From: JALZAI01 sp038207565
GTDB taxonomy: Bacteria > Actinomycetota > Actinomycetes > Mycobacteriales > Jatrophihabitantaceae
Assembly: GCA_038207565.1 (NCBI GenBank)
Contig: JBBQZQ010000003.1
Coordinates: 1-64,000, forward strand
Direction of reading: 5' to 3'
Length of the DNA stretch: 64,000 bases
Shown: in pieces, positions 42,298 to 49,883 of the stretch
Numbering within the stretch: the first letter of the stretch is position 1
Layout: every line of letters starts with the position of its first letter
The notes under the pieces: generated by a model
Told to the model about the DNA's origin: nothing
The model's database searches: none
What the model saw: only the letters and a program-made list of their open reading frames with translations
Made by a program: the position numbers and the translations under genes

Positions 42298-44073
42298 ATG
42301 ACTCGGGATTTCCAGAACGTCGGCGTGATCGGTCTCGGCACGATGGGTGCCGGGATCGCGGAGGTCTTCGCCCGTAATGGCCTGTCGGTGCTCGCCGTCG
42401 AGGCCGACGAGGCCGCTCTCGAGCGGGGACGTGGCCACGTCGAGGGATCGACCGGACGTGCGGTCAAGCGCGGCAAGCTGACCGAGCATGCCGAGCAGGA
42501 GCTGCACGCCCGCATTACCTACACGACCGACATGACCGCGTTGGCGGAAGCTGATCTGGTCATCGAGGCGGTGCCTGAACACCTGGCCCTCAAGCGCGCG
42601 ATCTTCGCCAAGCTCGACGAGGTGTGCAAACCCGAGACCGTCCTCGCGACCAATACCTCGTCGCTCTCGGTTACCGAGATCGCAGTCTCCACGACCCGTC
42701 CCGGCAAAGTGGTGGGGTTGCATTTCTTCAACCCGGCGCCGGTGATGAAGCTCGTCGAGGTCATCCGCAGTGTGGTGACCGAACAGGACGTGGTCGACGA
42801 CGTCGAGGCGTTCGCCCAGAAGCTCGGCAAGATCGACGTGACGGTCGGCGACCGGGCGGGTTTCATCGCCAACGCGCTGCTGTTCGGGTACCTCAACCAT
42901 GCCGTCGCGTTGTACGAGTCACGCTATGCCAGCCGGGAGGACATCGACGCGGCGATGACGCTGGGCTGCGGGTTGCCCATGGGCCCGCTTGCGCTCTGCG
43001 ACCTGATCGGGCTCGACACGGCCTACGAGATCCTCGACACGATGTACAAGCAGGGCCGCAATCGTCTGCACGCGCCGCAGCCGATCTTCAAGCAGATGAT
43101 GACGGCCGGACTGCTCGGTCGCAAGAGCGGTCGCGGCTTCTACACCTACGACGCGCCGGGCTCGCCGAAGCTCGTGGTGGACGCGCACACACCGGCGCCG
43201 GGTGCTGCCACCGGCGCCGTGCGGGACGTCTCGCGGGTGGGTGTCGTCGGCTCCGGCACGATGGCGACCGGCATCATCGAGGTTTTCGCCAAGGGCGGCC
43301 ATGACGTGCTGTTCGTCGCGCGGACGCCGGAGAAGGTCGCGAAGGTGACGGCTGCGATCGACCGCTCGATGGAGAAGGCGGTGCAGCGCGGCAAGCTCGA
43401 GTCTGCCGACCGCGACGCCGCGCGGGCCCGGATCTCGGGGACGACCTCACTCGACGATCTTGCCGGTATGCAGCTCGTCGTCGAGGCCGTGATCGAGGAC
43501 CTTGCCGTCAAGCAGGCGCTGTTCTCCAACCTCGACGACATCTGCGCGCCCGGCACGATCCTGGCGACGACGACGTCCTCGCTGCCCGTGATCGAATGCG
43601 CTGCTGCCACGTCGCGGGCGTCGGAGGTCATCGGCATGCACTTCTTCAACCCCGCGTCGGTGATGAAGCTGGTCGAGGTGGTGACGACGGTGGCGACGGC
43701 CGCCGATGTAGAGGCCACGATCGTGGAGGTGACGCGACGGATCGGCAAGCATCCCGTGCGCTGCGGGGATCGGGCGGGCTTCATCGTCAACGCGCTGCTG
43801 TTCCCGTACCTCAACGACGCGGTCAAAATGCTCGAGGCGCATTACGCGAGTGCTGATGACATCGACTCGGCGATGAAGGTCGGCTGCGGGTACCCGATGG
43901 GTCCGTTCGAGCTGCTGGACGTGGTAGGTAACGACGTGTCCCTCGCGATCGAGCGAGAGCTGTACCTAGAATTCCGCGAGCCGGGTTTCGCGCCGGCGCC
44001 CTTGCTCGAGCACCTGGTCACCGCCGGCCGGCTCGGTCGCAAGACCGGCAAGGGCTTTCGCGACTACTCGTGA
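42298..44073 (+). CDS. 3-hydroxyacyl-CoA dehydrogenase, tandem-duplicated
   Basis: A 591-residue protein made of two complete 3-hydroxybutyryl-CoA dehydrogenase units. Each has a Rossmann start (VIGLGTMGAGIAEVFARNG at ~10, VVGSGTMATGIIEVFAKGG at ~314), an HFFNPA catalytic His motif (GLHFFNPAPVMKLVEV and GMHFFNPASVMKLVEV) and a C-terminal helical dimer domain (GRKSGRGFYTY and GRKTGKGFRDY). The usual length is ~285, so this is a head-to-tail fusion. It oxidises 3-hydroxyacyl-CoA, or makes 3-hydroxybutyryl-CoA in reverse. AGGAGG precedes the ATG. Confidence 0.92.
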   Translation: MTRDFQNVGVIGLGTMGAGIAEVFARNGLSVLAVEADEAALERGRGHVEGSTGRAVKRGKLTEHAEQELHARITYTTDMTALAEADLVIEAVPEHLALKRAIFAKLDEVCKPETVLATNTSSLSVTEIAVSTTRPGKVVGLHFFNPAPVMKLVEVIRSVVTEQDVVDDVEAFAQKLGKIDVTVGDRAGFIANALLFGYLNHAVALYESRYASREDIDAAMTLGCGLPMGPLALCDLIGLDTAYEILDTMYKQGRNRLHAPQPIFKQMMTAGLLGRKSGRGFYTYDAPGSPKLVVDAHTPAPGAATGAVRDVSRVGVVGSGTMATGIIEVFAKGGHDVLFVARTPEKVAKVTAAIDRSMEKAVQRGKLESADRDAARARISGTTSLDDLAGMQLVVEAVIEDLAVKQALFSNLDDICAPGTILATTTSSLPVIECAAATSRASEVIGMHFFNPASVMKLVEVVTTVATAADVEATIVEVTRRIGKHPVRCGDRAGFIVNALLFPYLNDAVKMLEAHYASADDIDSAMKVGCGYPMGPFELLDVVGNDVSLAIERELYLEFREPGFAPAPLLEHLVTAGRLGRKTGKGFRDYS

Positions 44074-44086
44074 TCGCAGATCGGTG

Positions 44087-44368
44087 ATGGCGCGTCGCAA
44101 CCGGCGCCTGCCCGTGCCGCCTCCGTCGCCCCTGTTCGGAGGTGGTGAGCGCCGCGAGGCTTGGGGCGACACGCTGTACGTGGTCCGGTCAGTCACCGGC
44201 TCGGCGGCGGTGAAGGCGTACCGCTGTCCTGGGTGCGATCACGAGATCAGCGCCGGGGTGCCGCATATCGTCGCCTGGCCGACCGCGTCGATGGACGCAG
44301 GTGAGCGCCGGCACTGGCACACGGCCTGCTGGGCCGCTCGGGAACGCCGCGGTCCAGCCAGGCGGTGA
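44087..44368 (+). CDS. conserved actinobacterial small protein with a Cys/His cluster
   Basis: A 93-residue basic protein widespread in actinobacteria, where it is often labelled ATP/GTP-binding protein without evidence. It starts MARRNRRLPVPPPSPLFGGG, then has VRSVTGSAAVKAYRCPGCDHEI, HIVAWP and RRHWHTACW. The CPGCDH pair together with HWHTAC could bind one zinc. There is no P-loop, so the nucleotide-binding label is not supported. A GTG one codon upstream (44084) is an alternative start. Confidence 0.72.
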   Translation: MARRNRRLPVPPPSPLFGGGERREAWGDTLYVVRSVTGSAAVKAYRCPGCDHEISAGVPHIVAWPTASMDAGERRHWHTACWAARERRGPARR

Positions 44369-44391
44369 CTCCATGTCGCTTCTTGCGCGCC

Positions 44392-44429
44392 CCGTGATCT
44401 TTCCTGCCGTGATCTTTCCTGCCGTGATC
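44392..44429. repeat. 15-bp tandem repeat, 2.5 copies
   Basis: CCGTGATCTTTCCTG occurs at 44392-44406 and 44407-44421, followed by CCGTGATC at 44422-44429. Copies are identical. Confidence 0.8.
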
Positions 44430-44527
44430 AACACGGTGTAACGCGTGCCTGGGGTCGCACTTCGCCGTGTCGATGTCCCTCCCGTCGGGCGGCCCGGGCC
44501 CCGTGTCCCGCGGCTGTGGGTCTGCTC

Positions 44528-44697
44528 GGTCGACCGCGTTCCGCGGGACGCGCCATGACGAGCCGGCCTTGTCTGGAACTTCGCAACTCGGATCTACCGC
44601 ACACTTCCGCGTGTACCGGCACCTGTTGCGCTCCGCGGACGCGTTCCGCAGGAACGCGCTCTGGCCCGGCCTGGTCGACCGCGTTCCGCGGGACGCG
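44528..44697. repeat. 25-bp direct repeat bracketing 120 bp, with a related palindrome
   Basis: The 25 bases at 44528-44552 (GGTCGACCGCGTTCCGCGGG plus five) recur exactly at 44673-44697. Between them GCGTTCC-GCA-GGAACGC (44641-44657) is a palindrome sharing the GCGTTCC core. It looks like a small repeat element or the scar of one. Confidence 0.7.
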
Positions 44698-44704
44698 GTC
44701 GGGC

Positions 44705-45643
44705 TCAGTGGTCGGGGTTGGGAACGAGGATGCCGCGGGCTTGGCGGACGTTGATTGTTGTGCTGGTGGCGGGTGCGCTGACGGTGCCGACGATGTCGAT
44801 CCAGGGCCCGCCGTCGACGCGATACTGACCGTTCCAGGTAATGGTGGCGGTGATGGTCGGGGCACCGACGTCGCGGTAGGTGTGGCCGTAGTAGTCCGCG
44901 CAGGTGACGGTGTCGCAGGGATTGTCGGAGCGGTAGGCCGGTTCGGGGTTGTCGGTCGTGTCGGTGCTTCCGTCGCCGAAGTCCCAGCTCACCTGAGTGA
45001 CGTGGGCGCGCAGGCTGACCTGGTAGCCGAGCAGGGCCACCATGCCGAGCGTCCGGTCGGCTGGGGTATCGATCCAGAAGACGGTCTCGATATTGACCAG
45101 GGTGGGCGAATTGCCACCGGTGGTGCGAATGTCAGGATGGGGCAGAAGACGACGTGCTTCGTCAGTGGCCATCTGTGCGGTGACCTGCGGCCGGGCGGCC
45201 TGCCCCGGCACGACGTTGCACTGCGGTGCCCCAGGCGTCCAAGACCCATCCGGCTGCTGCGTGAGCGTAATCTGCGTCGTTACTCTCGGGTCCTTAGGGA
45301 GTTGCGCGGGCGTTGTGACTGCGCAAACCTGCTGCGCGATCGCACAGACATTGGTCTGCTGACTGCTGATGTGCCCAGCGACCTGTGGCGGTCCACAATT
45401 CTGGACGCGTGTTGCCGCGACTCGAGGGGAGAAGGGGTAGCCGGCCCCCTCCGAATGAGTCGGGGGATACGGATTCTTCAATGTGGTAGATGCGGTAGCG
45501 CCGTAACCGGCCGTTACAGGTTGCGCGTCGACGGGGTCAGGCGGCCTTCCAGCATTGGCCCAGGCAGAACTATCAGTGATCAATGCCGTCATAAACGAGA
45601 ATAAAACTACTACCAAGGGCCATCGGAACGAGAATGGCCTCAT
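44705..45643 (-). CDS. secreted PKD-domain protein, unknown function
   Basis: A 312-residue exported protein. The signal peptide is MRPFSFRWPLVVVLFSFMTA, with likely cleavage after SSAWANA. The central part has several Cys. Residues ~210-300 form a PKD-like beta-sandwich (VSLRAHVTQVSWDFGDGST, then YGHTYRDVG), a fold used for cell-surface interactions. The ATG at 45643 has GGAGGTGG 10 bases upstream on the reverse strand, which decides the start. It overlaps the end of the upstream DUF6318-like lipoprotein gene by a few bases. Confidence 0.75.
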   Translation of the reverse strand: MRPFSFRWPLVVVLFSFMTALITDSSAWANAGRPPDPVDAQPVTAGYGATASTTLKNPYPPTHSEGAGYPFSPRVAATRVQNCGPPQVAGHISSQQTNVCAIAQQVCAVTTPAQLPKDPRVTTQITLTQQPDGSWTPGAPQCNVVPGQAARPQVTAQMATDEARRLLPHPDIRTTGGNSPTLVNIETVFWIDTPADRTLGMVALLGYQVSLRAHVTQVSWDFGDGSTDTTDNPEPAYRSDNPCDTVTCADYYGHTYRDVGAPTITATITWNGQYRVDGGPWIDIVGTVSAPATSTTINVRQARGILVPNPDH

Positions 45644-46281
45644 CTCGCAGCCACCTCCACGACTCTCCACGCGTCTGTTACCCAGGAAACAAACACAAGA
45701 AAGTGAGCATTAGAAACTGCGGGCGCCGCATTGCTTTGTAGGCCTGAAGGTCGGGTAATAGTGATTGATTGTTCAGTAATAGCCACGTCGATCGCTTGAT
45801 CGGCCTTAATTGTGAAGGGCCCGTGGGCGCGATCAGCAGACCGAATCTTGATACGTCCGCCGGTCAAGGTAGCCCCCGCGCGACGCAGCTGCAAAAGGCC
45901 ATTAATGTAGACATTACATCCCTCGCATGTAGTGAGGCTAATCTGCGCTACGAGGAATGGGTCATTCGTGGCGTAGCCCCAATCGAATGCCCTAAAGTAG
46001 TAGCTGGCAAAGACCAAAGCCCCGTTTGGCGAATGTTGTTTAGCGAGGGGCGGCACGACCGGTGGTCTATCTCCAGGCTGCAGGTTCGGTCCGGTGGTGA
46101 GAGGGCCGGAGGGTGGGGCGCTGGATGTCGGTCTTGCGGAGGTGGGTGGCACCGGCGCGGACGTCGTGGTCACGGAGCTGACGGTGGGGGTCGGCGTGGG
46201 GCCGGGATCGGCGTCGCCGCTGGTGCACGCCGTCACCGCACAGGCGGTGGCGACGGCTAGGACGCCGAGCCGGACATACAC
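45640..46281 (-). CDS. DUF6318-like lipoprotein
   Basis: A 213-residue protein with a lipoprotein signal (VRLGVLAVATACAVTACTS, Cys19 as lipidation site). A Thr/Pro/Ser-rich spacer follows (to ~70), then a globular domain with NGALVFASYYFRAFDWGYATND and a close Cys pair, TTCEGCNVYI, matching the DUF6318 family. The function is unknown. The start is a GTG with no obvious ribosome binding site. The 3' half (45640-46000) is visibly less GC-rich than the surroundings. It is co-directional and overlapping with the PKD protein, so the two are likely an exported pair. Confidence 0.75.
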   Translation of the reverse strand: MYVRLGVLAVATACAVTACTSGDADPGPTPTPTVSSVTTTSAPVPPTSARPTSSAPPSGPLTTGPNLQPGDRPPVVPPLAKQHSPNGALVFASYYFRAFDWGYATNDPFLVAQISLTTCEGCNVYINGLLQLRRAGATLTGGRIKIRSADRAHGPFTIKADQAIDVAITEQSITITRPSGLQSNAAPAVSNAHFLVFVSWVTDAWRVVEVAAR

Positions 46282-46332
46282 CCGGTCATCATTGCCGCTG
46301 TCCTAACCCCCGGCAACCAGCATCGCGACCCT

Positions 46333-46845
46333 GTGGACAACGCCATACGATCCGACGCACTGATCGGTGGCCGACCGAGGAGAGCACTGTTGATCAAGGA
46401 AGTCCGAGACGTGCAGGTTATCCTGGCCGCTGGTCATCTGTTCGACGAGCGACCGCAGCAGCACCCAACCGAACGCTTCGTGAACAGCCCCGACCATCAC
46501 GTGCTCATCGCCTACGACGGCGACCGGCCGCTCGGCATGGTGACCGGCGTCGAACTGACCCACCCGGACAAGGGCACCGAGATGTTTGTCTACGAGTTGG
46601 GCGTGGACGACGCCGCGCGGGGGCGCGGCATCGGTACCGCGCTCGTCCGTGCGCTCGCCGATCTTGCCCGTGGGCGTGGTTGCTATGCGATGTGGGTTGC
46701 GACCGATGCCGGCAACACCGCCGCGCTGGGCGCCTACCGCAAGGCCGGCGCGACGGTCGAGGAGCAATGCGTCGTACTCACTTGGAACTTCGAGACCCAG
46801 CGATCCGAGACCCAGCGATCCGAGACCCAGGACCGGAGACCCTAA
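46333..46845 (+). CDS. GNAT-family N-acetyltransferase
   Basis: A 170-residue acetyltransferase. The acetyl-CoA loop is ARGRGIGTALVRAL (R/Q-x-x-G-x-G/A), preceded by the strand EMFVYELGVDDA and followed by NTAALGAYRKAGA. FDERPQQHPTERFV and VTGVELTHPDKGTEM resemble AAC(3)-I-like GNATs, but an aminoglycoside substrate is not shown. The last 15 residues come from a 15-bp tandem repeat (ETQRS units), so the C terminus is probably a recent, unstructured extension. The start is uncertain; a TTG at 46390 would give LLIKEVRDVQVI. Confidence 0.78.
   Translation: MDNAIRSDALIGGRPRRALLIKEVRDVQVILAAGHLFDERPQQHPTERFVNSPDHHVLIAYDGDRPLGMVTGVELTHPDKGTEMFVYELGVDDAARGRGIGTALVRALADLARGRGCYAMWVATDAGNTAALGAYRKAGATVEEQCVVLTWNFETQRSETQRSETQDRRP
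46791..46830 (+). repeat. 15-bp tandem repeat at the 3' end of the GNAT gene
   Basis: CGATCCGAGACCCAG occurs at 46801-46815 and 46816-46830, preceded by the partial copy CGAGACCCAG. It encodes ETQRS repeats in frame. Confidence 0.75.
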
Positions 46846-47912
46846 ACTCGCGCGTCCACGGACCCGCCTGCTGATCGGGACTCTTCGAGGGCCTTTCCGA
46901 GGCGGGCGTGCAGATCCTGCAGGTGCGAATGCGACTCGTCGCGCAACGACTGCACGCGCCGCATCTCAGCGTGAGCCTCGTCCCGGATTCGGCCGGCCTC
47001 GGTCTGGGCGTCAGCCAACGCCTTCGCGATTTCGGCGGTGGCGGCCGCCTTGTCTTGCGCGATCTTGGTGTACTCGCTCGAACGCCGCGCTCGCAGCGTC
47101 ACTTCGAAGTCGGCGTCGGCCTGTGCGCGCCTGGCCGCAGATTCTGATTCCAACCGGTTGCGCTCAGCCTCCGATTCAGCCTCCAGGCGAGCGCGCTCGG
47201 CTTCGGACTCCGTCTCCAAGCGCATGCGCACCGCTTCCGATTCAGCCTCCAGCCGGGTGCGCTCGCCAGCCGACTCGCTCTCCACCCGCGCGCGCTCAGC
47301 GGCCGATTCGCTGTCCAAACGCGCGCGCTCGGCGTTCGACTCCTCGCTCAAGCGAGTGAGCTCGCCGCGCGTGCGTTTGTCGAGATCCGCGAGCTCCCTC
47401 TCGACGCGGGCCTTGCGGGCTTCGATCTCGCCCATCTGCTTCCGGGACGTCTCGTCGGCGTGGGCGAGTCGTGCCGTCGACTCGCTGCGGACGCGCTCGG
47501 CCTGGGCGTTCGCGGCCGCCTTCGTCCGCGCGGCGGCATCGGCCCCGCCGTTGCGGATGATTTCAGCCTCCTGCTGCGCCCCGGCACGGATCTTGGCGCC
47601 CTCGGACTGCGCCTTCTGCAGGATGAGCGCGACGTGATCCTCGACGTTGTCCGCATTGACGTCCTGCTGCGCAGCCTTCAGCTGCCGGCGCAGCGACTCG
47701 ATCTGCGCCTGCGCTCCGGCCAGTTGCGCTGCAACGTCCGCGCTACGGGCCGCGATTGAATCTCGTTCGGAGTTCAGCGCGCGGAGATCGGCGTCGACCT
47801 GCGCTGCCCAGCCGTCGACCTGGGCTCGGTCATAACCGCGTATCGCGGGGTCGAAGCTAGGGAGCGCCTCGGAAAGGATGGGGAGGACATCGTGGGTGTT
47901 GTCGGCCGCCAT
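46842..47912 (-). CDS. DivIVA-like coiled-coil protein with hendecad repeats
   Basis: A 356-residue, almost wholly helical, highly charged protein. Residues ~15-80 resemble a DivIVA N terminus (PSFDPAIRGYDRAQVDGWAAQVDADL). A long coiled coil follows, in which residues 192-268 are seven consecutive 11-residue repeats of the type SxAERxRLExE. DivIVA, Scy and FilP proteins of actinobacteria act as polar or filament-forming scaffolds. The lack of a membrane helix and the coiled-coil architecture suggest a cytoskeletal or polarity role, which is inference. It lies head-to-tail downstream of ccr on the reverse strand. Confidence 0.78.
   Translation of the reverse strand: MAADNTHDVLPILSEALPSFDPAIRGYDRAQVDGWAAQVDADLRALNSERDSIAARSADVAAQLAGAQAQIESLRRQLKAAQQDVNADNVEDHVALILQKAQSEGAKIRAGAQQEAEIIRNGGADAAARTKAAANAQAERVRSESTARLAHADETSRKQMGEIEARKARVERELADLDKRTRGELTRLSEESNAERARLDSESAAERARVESESAGERTRLEAESEAVRMRLETESEAERARLEAESEAERNRLESESAARRAQADADFEVTLRARRSSEYTKIAQDKAAATAEIAKALADAQTEAGRIRDEAHAEMRRVQSLRDESHSHLQDLHARLGKALEESRSAGGSVDARV
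47109..47339 (-). repeat. seven 33-bp coding repeats (11-residue hendecads)
   Basis: The reverse-strand coding sequence contains seven consecutive 33-bp units encoding 11-residue repeats without interruption. Unit sequences are similar but not identical, indicating duplication followed by divergence. Confidence 0.8.
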
Positions 47913-47951
47913 ACGGTGATTTTCGCACCTTATGCGCCTGACCCCAACCCG

Positions 47952-49295
47952 CTACCGGTCACGGAACCTGTTGATGGCCTCGACGTGCTGCGCTCGCAGC
48001 GTCTGATCGCGCACGCCCAGCCCTTCCACAGGAGCCAGGCAAAGCACACCGACCTTGCCCTGATGCAGGTTGCGATGCACGTCGAAGGCAGCCTGGCCGA
48101 CCTCCTCGAGCCGGTAAACCTTCGAGACGGTCGGGTGGATCGCGCCTTTGGAGATGAGTCGGTTCGCCTCCCAAGACTCGCGGTAGTTCGCGAAGTGTGA
48201 GCCGACGATGCGTTTGAGCATCATCCACAAGTAGCGGTTGTCGTACTCGTGCACGTACCCACTCGTGGATGCGCAGGTGACGATGGTGCCACCGCGCTTG
48301 GCCACATACACCGAGGCGCCGAAGGTCTCGCGTCCGGGGTGCTCGAGGACGATGTCGGGGTCGTCGCCACCGGTGAGTTCCCGGATCCGGGCGCCGAGGC
48401 GCTTCCACTCCGACGGCTGCTGGACGTCGTCCTTCCAGAAGTCGTACCCCTCGGCCGAACGGTCGATGACCAGGTCTGCACCCATCGCATGGCAGATCGC
48501 CGCCTTCTCCGGCGAGGAGACGACACAGACGGGGGTGGCGCCGCCGTTGAGCGCGTACTGGGTCGCGTATCCGCCGAGCCCGCCGGACGCGCCCCAGACC
48601 AGGACGACATCGCCCTGCTTCATGTTGGCGCCGTGGTGCGAGACCAGTTGGCGGTACGCGGTGGAGTTGACAAGGCCGGGGGCGGCGGCCTCCTCCCAGG
48701 TCAGGTGTCCTGGTTTGGGCATCAGCTGGTTCGACTTCACCAGCGCCAGCTCGGCAAGACCGCCGAAGTTCGTCTCGAAGCCCCAGATGCGCTGCTGCGG
48801 ATCCATCATCGAATCATCGTGACCCTGTGGATCCTCGAGCTCGACCGAGAGGCAGTGCGCCACGACCTCGTCGCCCGCCTTCCATCTCGTCACGCCCGGC
48901 CCGACGCGCAGCACGACACCGGCGAGGTCGGATCCCACGACGTGGTAGGGCTGATCGTGCTTGGCGGCCAGTGCGGAGGAGCGTCCGTAGCGTTGCAGGA
49001 ACGAGAAGGTGGAGACGGGTTCGAAGATCGACGTCCACACTGTGTTGTAGTTGATCGCGCTGGCCATCACGGCGACGACCGCCTCGCCCGGACCCAGTTC
49101 GGGGGTCCGGACCTCCTGCACGTGCAGGCTCTTGCGCGGGTCCTTCTCCTTGGTCGGCATGCCTTCGAACATGTCGACCTCGTCCGCCAGCACTACGGCG
49201 CCGCGATAGGTGCTCGGTAGGGGCAGGCTCGCAAGCGCCGCCAAGTCGTCGCCGAGGATGGCGTTCTTGATGTCGTCCACGAATGGCCTCCGCAT
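47952..49295 (-). CDS. ccr: crotonyl-CoA carboxylase/reductase
   Basis: A 447-residue NADPH-dependent enzyme of the medium-chain reductase superfamily that reductively carboxylates crotonyl-CoA to (2S)-ethylmalonyl-CoA. Near-invariant family blocks are present: ASAINYNTVWTSIFEPVSTF, SDLAGVVLR, RIWGFETNFGGLAELAL, VWGASGGLGGYATQYAL and RIVGSHFANYRESWEANRL. The Asn, Phe-Glu and His residues that position CO2 in characterised Ccr enzymes lie in INYNT, GFETN and SHFAN. It is the key enzyme of the ethylmalonyl-CoA pathway and also makes ethylmalonyl-CoA extender units. The epimerase gene is immediately upstream on the same strand. Confidence 0.96.
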   Translation of the reverse strand: MRRPFVDDIKNAILGDDLAALASLPLPSTYRGAVVLADEVDMFEGMPTKEKDPRKSLHVQEVRTPELGPGEAVVAVMASAINYNTVWTSIFEPVSTFSFLQRYGRSSALAAKHDQPYHVVGSDLAGVVLRVGPGVTRWKAGDEVVAHCLSVELEDPQGHDDSMMDPQQRIWGFETNFGGLAELALVKSNQLMPKPGHLTWEEAAAPGLVNSTAYRQLVSHHGANMKQGDVVLVWGASGGLGGYATQYALNGGATPVCVVSSPEKAAICHAMGADLVIDRSAEGYDFWKDDVQQPSEWKRLGARIRELTGGDDPDIVLEHPGRETFGASVYVAKRGGTIVTCASTSGYVHEYDNRYLWMMLKRIVGSHFANYRESWEANRLISKGAIHPTVSKVYRLEEVGQAAFDVHRNLHQGKVGVLCLAPVEGLGVRDQTLRAQHVEAINRFRDR

Positions 49296-49332
49296 GTGGA
49301 TCGCCGGCGTCCAGATGTTACTTGAGAGTAAC

Positions 49333-49758
49333 CTAGTCGGCCGGCTGCACGAGTTCCACGAGAATGCCGCCCGCGTCCTTGGGGTGGATGAAATTCACGC
49401 GGCTGTCGGACGTGCCCCGGCGCGGCTCGTCGTAGAGCAGGCGCATCCCACGCTCTCGCAGGGTGACGGAGACCTTGACGATGTCCTCGACGGTGTAGGC
49501 GACCTGCTGCACGCCGGGTCCATTGCGGTCCAGGAATTTCGCGATGGTGCTCGCTGGGGACAGCGGGGCGAGGAGCTGTATGCGGGTGGCGCCGTCGCCG
49601 ACTGCGAGCATCGCCTCGCGCACGCCCTGGTCCTCGTTGACCTCCTCGTGCACGCTCAGCACGCCGAATGTGTCGCGGTAGAACGCGATCGCTTCATCGA
49701 GGTCCGCGACGGCGACGCCCACGTGGTCGATCTTGGTGAACAGTGGCTCGGCTGGCAT
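49333..49758 (-). CDS. mce: methylmalonyl-/ethylmalonyl-CoA epimerase
   Basis: A 141-residue vicinal-oxygen-chelate enzyme interconverting 2R and 2S forms of methylmalonyl-CoA or ethylmalonyl-CoA. The metal ligands are H12 (KIDHVGVAVADLDEAI), Q61 (TRIQLLAPL), H84-equivalent region (GPGVQQVAYTV, where the usual GLHHIAY is replaced), and E137 (GILVELVQP). It is 37 bp upstream of ccr in the same direction, so acting on the Ccr product is likely. Note that GVQQVAY lacks the typical His pair, which is worth checking. Confidence 0.85.
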   Translation of the reverse strand: MPAEPLFTKIDHVGVAVADLDEAIAFYRDTFGVLSVHEEVNEDQGVREAMLAVGDGATRIQLLAPLSPASTIAKFLDRNGPGVQQVAYTVEDIVKVSVTLRERGMRLLYDEPRRGTSDSRVNFIHPKDAGGILVELVQPAD

Positions 49759-49883
49759 CGCGCCATATTCGCAACTGCAAGCGCTGTAGGACGAGCGGGC
49801 GTGCGGTTGTTCACAGTCCCCGTGCCGCCGTTACACCCTCGATACAGTAGGGGCTTCGCATAGCCGCCGAGGAGGGCATCGCC

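Larger units (their letters stand above)
44369..44704. other. 336-bp gene-free stretch with tandem and direct repeats
   Basis: No coding frame here has recognisable motifs. It contains a 15-bp tandem repeat at 44392-44429, a 25-bp exact direct repeat (44528-44552 and 44673-44697) and a related palindrome at 44641-44657. It separates the conserved gene block from two secreted-protein genes with lower GC. Confidence 0.6.

Noticed and set aside
46333..46845. Aminoglycoside resistance gene
   Set aside because: The acetyltransferase resembles AAC(3)-I-type GNATs in places, but the similarity is not enough to assign a drug substrate.
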